Part shown: piece by piece, positions 26,806 through 34,880 of the stretch
How positions within the stretch are numbered: the first letter of the stretch is position 1
Layout of the letters: the number at the start of each line of letters is the position of its first letter
DNA from: Chitinophagaceae bacterium
GTDB taxonomy: Bacteria; Bacteroidota; Bacteroidia; Chitinophagales; Chitinophagaceae
Direction of reading: 5' to 3'
Assembly (NCBI GenBank): GCA_947456805.1
Contig: CANGTN010000001.1
Location: forward strand, 1 to 64,000
Length of the DNA stretch: 64,000 nt
Notes under the pieces: model-generated
What the model was told of the DNA's origin: nothing
Databases searched by the model: none
What the model saw: the letters and a program-made list of their open reading frames with translations, nothing else
Position numbers and translations under genes: made by a program

Positions 26806-27843
26806 TTAAACAATTTCCCAAACTTCTTTTCCTCGAAGTAGTTTGTCTAAATTCCCTTTGCCTTTTGTAGCAATTGTTTCATCAATTTGCATTGCCATAA
26901 CATCTTCATAACAAGGCCTTTCTGTTTGAAAAAATACACCAAAAGGTCTTGGAAAATGACCTTGAGATTTGGTGTCATCAAACATCCTTGTCAATATTTG
27001 AGCTTTATAAAAATCATGTTCATCGTGTATCCACAAATCATCTGCATTTACACCCTCAGACAAATTAACAACAACCGGCCTTAACCCTTCAATTTTAATT
27101 CCTTTATCCTGATTTGCTCCAAAAATTAACGGCTTGCCATGTTCTAGGAACAAGGCTTCATCTGCCTTAGTACTTTTTTCTGTATATACTTCAAAAGCAC
27201 CATCATTGAAAATATTGCAATTTTGATAAATTTCTACAAATGAAGAACCTTTGTGTTGGTGACTTCTTGCAAGTATCATTTGTAAATGTTTGGGATCTCT
27301 GTCCATACTTCTAGCAATAAAAGTAGCATCTGCACCTAATGCCAGTGCCAATGGATTAAAGGGATGATCGATGCTTCCCATTGGGGTACTTTTTGTTACT
27401 TTATTTTCTTCAGATGTTGGAGAATATTGTCCTTTGGTTAATCCATAAATTTGATTATTGAATACCAATAAATTCACATCAAAATTTCTGCGTAATAGGT
27501 GAATGGTATGATTTCCACCAATGCTCATGCTATCTCCGTCACCACTTACAATCCAAATACTCAGTTCAGGTCTGCTTGCTTTTAAGCCGCTGGCAATAGC
27601 AGTAGCACGCCCATGAATACTATGCATACCATACGTATTCATATAATAAGGAAAACGGGAACTACAACCAATTCCACTGATGATTACAATGTTTTCTTTA
27701 GGCACACCAATTCCAGGCATAATTTTTTGAACCTGTGCCAAAATGGAATAATCTCCACAACCCGGACACCAACGTACTTCCTGATCAGTTGCAAAGTCTT
27801 TGGCAGTTAGCGTTATAGGTGTTGTAGTAGTTGACATGCTCAT
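26806..27843 (-). CDS. korB: 2-oxoacid:ferredoxin oxidoreductase, beta subunit
   Basis: This roughly 345-residue subunit binds thiamine diphosphate and catalyses CoA-dependent oxidative decarboxylation of a 2-oxoacid such as 2-oxoglutarate. The zinc or cluster-like CPGCGDYS lies at residues 26-33. The ThDP motif GDGDSMSIGGNH is followed by NNQIYGLTKGQ. ATG at 27843 (or 27837) is chosen over a distal TTG. The alpha subunit is not adjacent on either side; a carboxymuconolactone decarboxylase-like gene takes the expected upstream position. Confidence 0.9.
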   Translation of the reverse strand: MSMSTTTTPITLTAKDFATDQEVRWCPGCGDYSILAQVQKIMPGIGVPKENIVIISGIGCSSRFPYYMNTYGMHSIHGRATAIASGLKASRPELSIWIVSGDGDSMSIGGNHTIHLLRRNFDVNLLVFNNQIYGLTKGQYSPTSEENKVTKSTPMGSIDHPFNPLALALGADATFIARSMDRDPKHLQMILARSHQHKGSSFVEIYQNCNIFNDGAFEVYTEKSTKADEALFLEHGKPLIFGANQDKGIKIEGLRPVVVNLSEGVNADDLWIHDEHDFYKAQILTRMFDDTKSQGHFPRPFGVFFQTERPCYEDVMAMQIDETIATKGKGNLDKLLRGKEVWEIV

Positions 27844-27905
27844 AAAAAAATTTTCAAAATAAATCAATCAACCCAAAAATGAATGGTTAATTAAGAAGAA
27901 TGTTA

Positions 27906-27913
27906 CAAAAATA
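27906..27913 (-). promoter_or_regulatory. -7 promoter element of korB
   Basis: The minus strand reads TATTTTTG, an exact TAnnTTTG match 62 bases before the korB ATG. It supports transcription of korB separately from the upstream AhpD-like gene. Confidence 0.4.
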
Positions 27914-27958
27914 GAAAACTTAATCGGTATAAGTGGTTAAATATAGCATTTCAAATTC

Positions 27959-28306
27959 CTAATTCGATTTTATTAATTCTTCCCAATACTCTGCAGCCCT
28001 GCGTGTATGTGGTATTACAATTGTTCCGCCTACAATATTAGCTACTGCAAAAATTTCATAAATCTGTTCTGTGGTAACACCAAGTTCATAGCTTTTTCCC
28101 AAGTGATATTTAATACAATCATCGCAACGCAATACCATACTTGCAACCAAGCCCAACATTTCCTTTGTTTTTTTATCTATCGCCCCTTCATCGTAAGTGT
28201 TGGTATCCAAATTCCACAAACGCTTCATAACTAAATTATCTTTACTTAAAATCACTTCGTTCATTTTTGTACGATAATCATTAAACTCCTGAACTAGTTC
28301 ACTCAT
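27959..28306 (-). CDS. carboxymuconolactone decarboxylase (AhpD-like) family protein
   Basis: This 115-residue protein begins at ATG 28306, nine codons inside the open frame. It has the all-helical AhpD fold with the redox motif CDDCIKYHLGKSYELG, a CxxC followed by His three residues after the second Cys. IVGGTIVIPHTRRAAEYWEEL closes the domain. Homologues reduce peroxidase partners or act on lactones, and the role here is unknown. It lies upstream of korB in the same direction, with an internal promoter between them. Confidence 0.88.
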   Translation of the reverse strand: MSELVQEFNDYRTKMNEVILSKDNLVMKRLWNLDTNTYDEGAIDKKTKEMLGLVASMVLRCDDCIKYHLGKSYELGVTTEQIYEIFAVANIVGGTIVIPHTRRAAEYWEELIKSN

Positions 28307-28422
28307 AATGTATATTTTTTGTAAAGTTAACAAGCGAATTTGTTTTTTGTTGATACCTGAACTTTAAAATGTATTGAAGACAATTAAATTCACTTAAGAA
28401 TTCATTTTATAAAAAAATTAAA

Positions 28423-28458
28423 CTAACAAAATCTTTCTTTTCAGCAAACGTTTGTTAG
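28423..28458. promoter_or_regulatory. PaaR-like operator at the paaR promoter
   Basis: CAAACGTTTGTTAG at 28445-28458 fits the PaaR-type pseudopalindrome CNAACGNNCGTTNG with one mismatch. A wider inverted repeat, CTAACAAA (28423-28430) and TTTGTTAG (28451-28458), encloses it. The site sits immediately upstream of the -7 box at 28461, which suits autorepression. The consensus is recalled from the Thermus PaaR literature; binding here is inferred. Confidence 0.6.
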
Positions 28459-28460
28459 TG

Positions 28461-28468
28461 TATTTTTG
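28461..28468 (+). promoter_or_regulatory. -7 promoter element of the TetR (paaR) gene
   Basis: TATTTTTG is an exact TAnnTTTG match ending 5 bases before the start codon. A weak TTTC -33 lies 19 bases upstream at 28438-28441. Transcription would begin at or next to the ATG, implying a leaderless message. Confidence 0.5.
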
Positions 28469-28473
28469 TACCT

Positions 28474-29064
28474 ATGGGAAGAATTAAAACAAACAATAAT
28501 GCTAGCCGAAAAGATATTATTTTACAAAAGGCTGCAATTCTTTTTAAAGAAAAAGGATTTAAAGCTGCGAGTATGCGAGAACTTGCAGAAGTAGTGGGTG
28601 TAGAAGCCGCAAGTTTGTACAACCATATTAAAAGTAAAAATGAATTACTACACGAAATCTGTTTTAATGTTGCCAACAAATTCAACGAAAAACTTGAGCA
28701 GATTGAATCAACAGATTTATCTGCACTTCAAAAAACAGAAGAATTATTGCGGTTTCATATCAACAGTATGGTGCAAAATTTTGATGAAGTGTTTGTAAGC
28801 GACAGAGAATGGAAGTATTTATCTGAACCTTATCTATCAAATTTTCAAACACAACGTCGTACGTATCGTAAACGCTTTGCAGCAATTATAGAAGATGGTA
28901 TCAAGAAAAAAGAAATAAAAAAAATTGATGCTACAACAGCCGTACTCATTATGCTTCATGCAATTAGTGGAATCGAAAGCTGGCACAGAAGCAAACAAAA
29001 AATCAGCGGCGCAGAATTAGAAGAAAATATGATTGCCATTTTGGTAGGGGGATTAAAAAAATAA
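28474..29064 (+). CDS. paaR: TetR/AcrR family regulator, probable PaaR
   Basis: This 196-residue protein has an N-terminal TetR DNA-binding domain with its helix-turn-helix at about 33-52 (SMRELAEVVGVEAASLYNHIKSK). A helical ligand-binding domain follows. Its position at the head of a phenylacetate cluster and the matching inverted repeats at its own promoter and before paaA make it the likely repressor. Phenylacetyl-CoA is the expected inducer by family knowledge. The gene name is an inference from context. Confidence 0.8.
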   Translation: MGRIKTNNNASRKDIILQKAAILFKEKGFKAASMRELAEVVGVEAASLYNHIKSKNELLHEICFNVANKFNEKLEQIESTDLSALQKTEELLRFHINSMVQNFDEVFVSDREWKYLSEPYLSNFQTQRRTYRKRFAAIIEDGIKKKEIKKIDATTAVLIMLHAISGIESWHRSKQKISGAELEENMIAILVGGLKK

Positions 29065-29096
29065 TTTTTAGGTAAGCGAATTACAACAATACTTTT

Positions 29097-30170
29097 ATGT
29101 CTGTACATTTTTATCCACTGACTATTGAGCAAATTACAAAAGAAACAAGCGATTGTGTTTCCATTACATTAATTATCCCTGAACATTTAAAAAATATTTT
29201 TTTCTATAAGCAGGGTCAATATATCACTATCAAAACAATCATTGAAGATGCTGAGGTTAGGCGTAGTTATTCATTGTGTTCATCCCCATTAGACAATGAA
29301 TTTAAAATTGCTGTTAAAAAGGTCGAAGGTGGTTTGTTCTCATCATTTGCAAATGATGTACTAAAGGCAGGAGATATTTTGGAAGCAATGCCACCAATGG
29401 GAAAATTTTATACAACGCTAAATGCCACAAACAAAAAAGAATATGTTGGCTTTGCAGCCGGAAGTGGTATTACACCAATGTTATCAATCATTAAAACTAC
29501 TTTGCAAACAGAGCCCAATAGTTCGTTTTCATTGATATATGGTAATAAAAATAGCACCTCCATCATTTTTAAAGAACAGCTTGAAGCATTGAAAAACAAG
29601 CATCTTAGCCGTTTTCAATTAATCCATATTTTAAGCAGGGAGAAAACTGATGCCGATATCAATTATGGTAGAATTGATCATTTCAAATGCAATCGTTTAT
29701 TTGAAAATTTGCTGAATATTAATTCAGATGAATTTTTTATTTGTGGCCCGGAAGAAATGATTTTTTCGGTAAAAGATTTTTTAGAAGGCAGAATGGTTGA
29801 TGAAAATAAAATTCATTTCGAACTTTTTACTTCAGCACAGACTCGTACCTCAAAAAGTAGCAATCAAGTTGCGATAGACAATTCTCCAAAAAGCAATATC
29901 ATTGTTAAAGTAGATGGCAGAACTTTTGATTTTGATTTAGCATTTAAAGGAGATAATATTTTAGACGCTGCATTACAAAAAGGAGCTGATTTACCTTATG
30001 CCTGTAAAGGTGGCGTTTGTTGCACTTGTAAAGCTAAATTATTGGAAGGTGCAGTAAGTATGGATGTGAGCTGGGGTTTGGAAAAAGAAGAAATTGAACA
30101 AGGTTTTATCCTCACCTGTCAGGCACATCCTACAACAGATAAAGTAGTAGTTGATTTTGATGTCAAATAA
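29097..30170 (+). CDS. paaE: phenylacetyl-CoA 1,2-epoxidase, reductase subunit
   Basis: This 357-residue subunit passes electrons from NADPH through FAD and a 2Fe-2S cluster to the PaaA diiron site. The FAD-binding RSYSL is at 56-60, the nucleotide-binding GSGITP at 122-127 and CGPEEM at 216-221. The C-terminal plant-type ferredoxin has Cys303, Cys308, Cys311 and Cys341. Length and domain order are standard. It lies 32 bases after paaR and ahead of paaA, not at the end of the ABCDE run as in E. coli. Confidence 0.94.
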   Translation: MSVHFYPLTIEQITKETSDCVSITLIIPEHLKNIFFYKQGQYITIKTIIEDAEVRRSYSLCSSPLDNEFKIAVKKVEGGLFSSFANDVLKAGDILEAMPPMGKFYTTLNATNKKEYVGFAAGSGITPMLSIIKTTLQTEPNSSFSLIYGNKNSTSIIFKEQLEALKNKHLSRFQLIHILSREKTDADINYGRIDHFKCNRLFENLLNINSDEFFICGPEEMIFSVKDFLEGRMVDENKIHFELFTSAQTRTSKSSNQVAIDNSPKSNIIVKVDGRTFDFDLAFKGDNILDAALQKGADLPYACKGGVCCTCKAKLLEGAVSMDVSWGLEKEEIEQGFILTCQAHPTTDKVVVDFDVK

Positions 30171-30193
30171 TAAAAAATGTTTTGACTTATTAA

Positions 30194-30209
30194 ACTAACA
30201 GCCGTTAGT
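30194..30209. promoter_or_regulatory. PaaR-like operator upstream of paaA
   Basis: ACTAAC-AGCC-GTTAGT is a 16-base inverted repeat. Its core CTAACAGCCGTTAG matches CNAACGNNCGTTNG with one mismatch. It lies 9-17 bases before two candidate -7 boxes, so bound repressor would block the paaA promoter. It shares the GTTAG half-site with the operator at paaR. Confidence 0.65.
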
Positions 30210-30217
30210 GTTGTTAA

Positions 30218-30233
30218 TAATTTTGTACTTTTG
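30218..30233 (+). promoter_or_regulatory. tandem -7 elements of the paaA operon
   Basis: TAATTTTG (30218-30225) and TACTTTTG (30226-30233) are adjacent exact TAnnTTTG matches, 20-27 bases before the paaA start codon. They indicate an internal promoter that separates paaA onward from paaR-paaE. Confidence 0.5.
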
Positions 30234-30252
30234 ACTTTATAAATTTGTTATT

Positions 30253-31200
30253 ATGCAGATTCAAGATTTTGAAAAAATATTTCAAGGTAAAATTGATACT
30301 GAAATAAAAATTGAACCTAAAGACTGGATGCCCGATGCTTACAGAAAAACTAATGTAAGGCAAATCAGTCAGCATGCACACAGTGAAGTGGTGGGAATGT
30401 TGCCTGAGGGGAATTGGATAAGCAGAGCACCATCATTAAAACGTAAAGCTATTTTATTGGCAAAGGTTCAAGATGAAGCGGGGCATGGATTGTACCTCTA
30501 TTCTGCTGCAGAAACTTTGGGTGTTAGCAGAGATGAAATGATTGAACAATTGTTAACAGGCAAAGCAAAATATTCATCCATTTTTAACTATCCAACACTT
30601 ACCTGGGCAGATATGGGTGCAGTAGGCTGGCTGGTAGATGGTGCTGCAATCTTAAACCAGGTGATGCTTTGCAGAACTTCTTATGGTCCTTATGCAAGAG
30701 CAATGGTTCGAATTTGTAAAGAAGAAAGTTTTCACCAACGACAGGGTTTTGAAATATTATTGGTATTAAGCAAAGGAACACCTGAGCAAAAAGCAATGTG
30801 TCAGGATGCAATCAATCGTTGGTGGTGGCCCAGTTTAATGATGTTTGGACCAAAAGATACTGAGAGTACGAATAGTGATCAAAGCATGAAATGGAAAATC
30901 AAACGCAAAACAAATGATGAACTCAGACAACAATTTGTAGATATGGTGGTAGGTCAGATTAAAGTATTGGGAATGACATTACCAGATGCAGACTTGAAAT
31001 GGAATGAAGAACGCAATCACTATGATTTTGGCGAAATCGACTGGAATGAATTTTGGGCAGTAGTAAAAGGAAATGGCCCTTGTAATAAAGAAAGATTAGA
31101 TGCAAGAAACAAAGCACATGCAGAAGGAGCTTGGGTTAGAGAAGCTGCGATGGCTTACGCTGAAAAGAAATCAAAAAAATTAGAGAGGAAGGTAGCTTGA
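30253..31200 (+). CDS. paaA: phenylacetyl-CoA 1,2-epoxidase, catalytic subunit A
   Basis: This 315-residue diiron oxygenase subunit epoxidises the aromatic ring of phenylacetyl-CoA. Carboxylate and histidine ligands are seen as HSE (Glu45), DEAGH (Glu75, His78) and KEESFH (Glu158, His161). The N-terminal [22 protein letters not shown] block is typical. It is the first gene behind a promoter with a PaaR-like operator, and paaB follows 45 bases later. Confidence 0.97.
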   Translation: MQIQDFEKIFQGKIDTEIKIEPKDWMPDAYRKTNVRQISQHAHSEVVGMLPEGNWISRAPSLKRKAILLAKVQDEAGHGLYLYSAAETLGVSRDEMIEQLLTGKAKYSSIFNYPTLTWADMGAVGWLVDGAAILNQVMLCRTSYGPYARAMVRICKEESFHQRQGFEILLVLSKGTPEQKAMCQDAINRWWWPSLMMFGPKDTESTNSDQSMKWKIKRKTNDELRQQFVDMVVGQIKVLGMTLPDADLKWNEERNHYDFGEIDWNEFWAVVKGNGPCNKERLDARNKAHAEGAWVREAAMAYAEKKSKKLERKVA

Positions 31201-31245
31201 TAAAAGATTAATACAATATTTTAAATACAATACAAGTTTCAAATA

Positions 31246-31605
31246 ATGAATAATCTAATTATTAAACAATACTACGGAGATTACGGGGAAATAGAAACAG
31301 GTGCTGCATCAACAACTTCTGCTGAAACCGGCTGGCCTTTATGGGAAGTTTTTATCAGAAGCAAACAAGGATTGGATCACAAACATGCGGGTAGCTTACA
31401 TGCTGCTGATGCACAAATGGCAATTGAAAACGCAAGAGATGTTTATACCAGAAGAATGGAAGGTGTGAGTATTTGGGTAGTAGAGAGTAAACACATTACA
31501 GCAAGCAATCCTGATGAAGCAGGTGAATTGTATGAACCCGCAATAGATAAAGTATATCGACATCCAACATTTTATGATTTACCCGATGAGGTTGGGCATA
31601 TGTAA
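31246..31605 (+). CDS. paaB: phenylacetyl-CoA epoxidase subunit B
   Basis: This 119-residue non-catalytic subunit is needed for assembly of the epoxidase complex. The conserved core WPLWEVFIRSKQGLDHKHAGSLHAADAQMAIENARDVYTRR is present, and WVVESKHITAS follows. The N-terminal part is slightly longer than in E. coli PaaB. The next gene is not paaC but a nucleotidyltransferase 50 bases downstream, which breaks the usual paaABCD order. Confidence 0.95.
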   Translation: MNNLIIKQYYGDYGEIETGAASTTSAETGWPLWEVFIRSKQGLDHKHAGSLHAADAQMAIENARDVYTRRMEGVSIWVVESKHITASNPDEAGELYEPAIDKVYRHPTFYDLPDEVGHM

Positions 31606-31655
31606 AATGGTAATGCTGTTTTAACAGACAGCATAATTAAAAGAATTAGATTTGA

Positions 31656-31949
31656 ATGATGAATTATTTAGAAACAATCAAACATGAGCTCGAAATTTTA
31701 AAACCTGAATTAACAACTAAATTCTATGTTGATACAATTGGGTTATTTGGTTCAGTAATTCGTAAAGATTTTTCTGATAAAAGTGATATTGATATCATTG
31801 TAAATTTTAGCAGACCTGTAGGTATTGAGTTTATTGATTTAGCCAATTTTTTAGAATTGAAATTTCACAGAAAAATTGATTTAATTTCAAAAAAAGGAAT
31901 TAAAGCAAATTACTTTGCTGAGATAGAAAAGGATATAATTTATGTCTAA
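31656..31949 (+). CDS. MNT-type nucleotidyltransferase antitoxin (MntA-like)
   Basis: This 97-residue minimal nucleotidyltransferase has the motif G32-S33-V-I-R-K-D-F with the metal-binding pair Asp44 and Asp46 in SDIDIIV and a third Asp75 in KIDLI. The catalytic set is therefore complete. MntA-type antitoxins inactivate their HEPN partner by attaching AMP groups to a tyrosine. The start is ATG at 31656 or 31659. It overlaps the HEPN gene by 8 bases, the usual coupling in such modules. Confidence 0.9.
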   Translation: MMNYLETIKHELEILKPELTTKFYVDTIGLFGSVIRKDFSDKSDIDIIVNFSRPVGIEFIDLANFLELKFHRKIDLISKKGIKANYFAEIEKDIIYV

Positions 31950-32286
31950 AAGAAATACACCATTGCTTTTAATAAATGATATCCTCGAAAGTGGAGAAAA
32001 AATTTTACGTTACACTTCAGGAATGACATTTGAAACATTTATCATTAATGATATAACAATTGATGCCGTAATAAGAAATTTTGAAATCATAGGCGAAGCT
32101 GCAAACAGACTTTCAGATGAGTTCAAAGATCAAAATACGCATATTGACTGGCATAGAATAAGAGGCTTCAGAAACAGAATTGTTCATGATTATGCCGGAA
32201 TTGACTTTGAAATTGTTTGGACAATAAAAGAAACCTTTCTTCCTGAAATGCTCAACCAAATAAAAAGTATTCAAATGTTTGAATAA
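31942..32286 (+). CDS. HEPN domain ribonuclease toxin (HepT-like, DUF86)
   Basis: This 114-residue all-helical protein carries the HEPN ribonuclease motif Rx4-6H as R77-N78-R-I-V-H82, followed by D83 and Tyr84. The order RNRIVHDY is diagnostic of HepT. Tyr84 is the expected AMPylation site. The upstream block ITIDAVIRNFEIIGEAANRL is also typical. Together with the overlapping MNT gene it forms a HEPN/MNT toxin-antitoxin pair. It lies between paaB and paaC, on the same strand, with 40 bases to paaC. Confidence 0.92.
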   Translation: MSKRNTPLLLINDILESGEKILRYTSGMTFETFIINDITIDAVIRNFEIIGEAANRLSDEFKDQNTHIDWHRIRGFRNRIVHDYAGIDFEIVWTIKETFLPEMLNQIKSIQMFE

Positions 32287-32326
32287 ATAATAAAGGATAG
32301 AATTTTACTGAACTAGACCAATAAAA

Positions 32327-33064
32327 ATGACAGATTACTTACTACATCTTGCTGATACAACATTAATACTCTCACAAAGAAATAGTGAATGGTGTGGTCA
32401 CGGACCAATCTTAGAACAAGATATTGCAATAACGAATATTTCATTAGACTTATTAGGTCAATCAAGAAATTTTTACCAATATGCTGCTGAATTAATCAGC
32501 CAAAAAAATGGAAATACTGTAACAGAAGATTCTTTGGCGTATTTGCGTGATCCAAGTGAATTTAAAAATGTATTACTGGCAGAATTACCAAGAGGTGATT
32601 GGGCAAATACCATTTTGAGACAATATTTATTCAGTGAATTTCAATTTATTTTATTTGAACAATTAAAGAATCATTCAGATACTCAGATAGCAGCAATTGC
32701 GGCAAAAGGCATCAAAGAAACCACCTACCATATTCGATGGAGTAAAGAATGGGTGATTCGTTTGGGCGATGGTACAGCAGAAAGTCATGACAGAATAAAA
32801 GCTGCCTTATCCACACTTTGGGCTTATACAGATGAATTATTTATTCCTGCTGAATATGAAGTAAATCTGGGAATTGATTTTGATATCATGAAAAAAATAT
32901 GGCTTGAAAAAGTGATTGCTGTTTTTGAAGAAGCTACCTTATCAATACCCGAAAATATTGTGATGCAAACCGGAGGAAAAAATGGATTGCATACTTCAGA
33001 ACTTAAATTAATATTGACTGAAATGCAACAATTGCAAAGAACTTATCCCGGAGCGGAATGGTAA
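32327..33064 (+). CDS. paaC: phenylacetyl-CoA epoxidase subunit C
   Basis: This 245-residue structural subunit has a ferritin-like fold related to PaaA. Characteristic blocks are LGLADTTL-like LHLADTTLILSQRNSEW, HGPILEQDIAITNISLDLLGQ, LPRGDWANTILRQ and KETTYHIRWSKEW. It pairs with PaaA to stabilise the catalytic core. Its last 7 bases overlap paaD, which indicates translational coupling. The upstream toxin-antitoxin pair separates it from paaA and paaB. Confidence 0.95.
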   Translation: MTDYLLHLADTTLILSQRNSEWCGHGPILEQDIAITNISLDLLGQSRNFYQYAAELISQKNGNTVTEDSLAYLRDPSEFKNVLLAELPRGDWANTILRQYLFSEFQFILFEQLKNHSDTQIAAIAAKGIKETTYHIRWSKEWVIRLGDGTAESHDRIKAALSTLWAYTDELFIPAEYEVNLGIDFDIMKKIWLEKVIAVFEEATLSIPENIVMQTGGKNGLHTSELKLILTEMQQLQRTYPGAEW

Positions 33065-33540
33065 ACAACAACACTATATCAAAGGAAAAAATCTGGGAAA
33101 TACTTGGTACAGTAACCGACCCTGAAGTTCCGGTATTAACCATATTAGATTTAGGAATTGTAAGAGATGTTGTTGTAACAAATGAAACTGTTGAAGTGGT
33201 GATTACCCCAACGTATACCGGCTGCCCGGCAATGGATATGATAAGCATGAATATCAGAATAGCATTGGCTGAACACAAGATTAATAATGTAAAAATCACC
33301 TCTGTTTTATCCCCTGCATGGACAACAGATTGGATGAGTGAAGCCGGCAAACAGAAACTGAAAACATACGGAATAGCAGCCCCCAATAAAAATTTTGAAA
33401 TACCCGAAGATGGCGTTGAATGTCCTTTGTGTAACTCAATAAACACAAGGCTTATCAGCCAATTTGGAAGTACTGCCTGCAAAGCATTGTATCAATGCAA
33501 TGATTGCAAAGAACCTTTCGATTATTTTAAATGTCATTAA
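33058..33540 (+). CDS. paaD: phenylacetate degradation maturation protein PaaD
   Basis: This 160-residue protein has an N-terminal MIP18/DUF59 domain (DPEVPVLTILDLGIVRDV and TPTYTGCPAMDMI with a conserved Cys). A C-terminal zinc-ribbon-like region follows (CPLCNS, CKALYQCNDCK, FKCH). It is thought to support cofactor insertion or maturation of the epoxidase. The ATG overlaps the end of paaC within ATGGTAA. Confidence 0.95.
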   Translation: MVNNNTISKEKIWEILGTVTDPEVPVLTILDLGIVRDVVVTNETVEVVITPTYTGCPAMDMISMNIRIALAEHKINNVKITSVLSPAWTTDWMSEAGKQKLKTYGIAAPNKNFEIPEDGVECPLCNSINTRLISQFGSTACKALYQCNDCKEPFDYFKCH

Positions 33541-33565
33541 CTTTCATTTTCATAAATACACCATT

Positions 33566-34342
33566 ATGTCTTCGATCCATTTTGAAATAAAAGATGCAGT
33601 TGCATACATTACTTTAAACCGACCTGAAAAATTTAATTCGTTTAACAGATCAATGGCATTGGAATTACAAGCTTTTTTAGACCAATGTAATACTGATAAT
33701 AATATCCGTGCAGTGTATTTAACAGGAAATGGAAAAGCATTTTGTGCTGGTCAAGATTTGGGAGAATTGATTGGAGAAAATGCACCCGGCTTCGAACAAA
33801 TTTTAAGTGAGCATTACAATCCAATCATTACAAAAATAAGATCTATTAATAAGCCTGTGATAGCTGCTGTTAATGGCGTTGCAGCGGGCGCAGGAGCCAA
33901 TATTGCTTTGGCTTGTGATATTGTAGTTGCCACTTCGTCTGCTACATTTATTCAAGCGTTTTCTAAAATTGGATTGATACCCGATAGTGGTGGCACTTTT
34001 GTTTTACCAAGATTAATTGGATTGCAAAAAGCAACTGCATTGATGATGCTTGGAGAAAAAGTAACTGCAACAGAAGCTGAAAAAATAGGCATGATTTATA
34101 AAGTATTTGATGATGCTGAATTTGATGTGGAAAGTAAAAAAATTGTACGCACTTTAGCAGCAATGCCAACATTGGGCTTGGCTTATACCAAACAAGCGTT
34201 GAATGCTTCTATGCACAATAATTTAGAGCAGCAATTACAACTGGAAGATACTTTACAATACAAAGCTGCACATACCAAAGATTATGCAGAAGGTGTAGCG
34301 GCATTTTTAGAAAAACGAACTGCAAATTTTATTGGTGAGTAG
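33566..34342 (+). CDS. paaG: 2-(1,2-epoxy-1,2-dihydrophenyl)acetyl-CoA isomerase (PaaG-type crotonase)
   Basis: This 258-residue crotonase-fold enzyme isomerises the ring epoxide to an oxepin. It has the CoA-binding and oxyanion blocks FCAGQDLGE and NGVAAGAGANIALACD. The catalytic Asp140 is in SKIGLIPDSGGTF, the position used by PaaG isomerases rather than by hydratases with two Glu. ATG at 33566 is chosen; the open frame extends back into paaD. It lies 25 bases after paaD. Confidence 0.92.
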   Translation: MSSIHFEIKDAVAYITLNRPEKFNSFNRSMALELQAFLDQCNTDNNIRAVYLTGNGKAFCAGQDLGELIGENAPGFEQILSEHYNPIITKIRSINKPVIAAVNGVAAGAGANIALACDIVVATSSATFIQAFSKIGLIPDSGGTFVLPRLIGLQKATALMMLGEKVTATEAEKIGMIYKVFDDAEFDVESKKIVRTLAAMPTLGLAYTKQALNASMHNNLEQQLQLEDTLQYKAAHTKDYAEGVAAFLEKRTANFIGE

Positions 34343-34399
34343 TTGAAAAATAGTTCTCAAGTCAATCCGACAATCCAATAATCATATCAATTAAAAAAC

Positions 34400-34816
34400 A
34401 TGACACCAACACCACAAGCAGTTGTAACACAAATGATGAAAGATGATCTATTCTCTCAATGGTTGGGTATTTCTGTAATAGAAATTAGTGAAGGTTACAG
34501 TAAAATTGAAATGACTGTAAGACCAGAAATGATGAATGGATTAGGGATTGTACACGGAGGTATTGCATTTAGTTTGGCAGATAGTTGTTTTGCATTTGCC
34601 TGCAACAACAGAAATAATTTATCGGTTGCATTAGACACAAGTATCAACTTTACAAAACCCGTGCATGTTGGTGATGTGTTGATTGCTGAAGCAAAAGAAT
34701 TACATAATGGAAGATGTACAGGATTATACCATATTACAATTACCAATCAGGAAAACATGGTAGTGGCTTTGTTTAAAGGAACTTGTTTTAGAACAAATAA
34801 AAAGTTGATTGATTAA
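34400..34816 (+). CDS. paaI: hydroxyphenylacetyl-CoA thioesterase PaaI
   Basis: This 138-residue hotdog-fold thioesterase has the signature GLGIVHGGIAFSLADSCFAFACN, with His52-Gly-Gly and Asp61 lining the active site. Family members release CoA from dead-end hydroxylated or seven-membered-ring intermediates. The fold and length match PaaI. It lies 57 bases after paaG and is followed by paaY. Confidence 0.92.
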   Translation: MTPTPQAVVTQMMKDDLFSQWLGISVIEISEGYSKIEMTVRPEMMNGLGIVHGGIAFSLADSCFAFACNNRNNLSVALDTSINFTKPVHVGDVLIAEAKELHNGRCTGLYHITITNQENMVVALFKGTCFRTNKKLID

Positions 34817-34880
34817 TTTTTTGCTAAGGCTTTGAACCAAAATAGCTAAAACATAATTTCAATAAAATACCGATACTAAT

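Noticed and set aside
33003-33482. 159-codon minus-strand open frame
   Set aside because: It is antisense to paaD and the end of paaC, has no recognisable domain, and would disrupt a clear operon.
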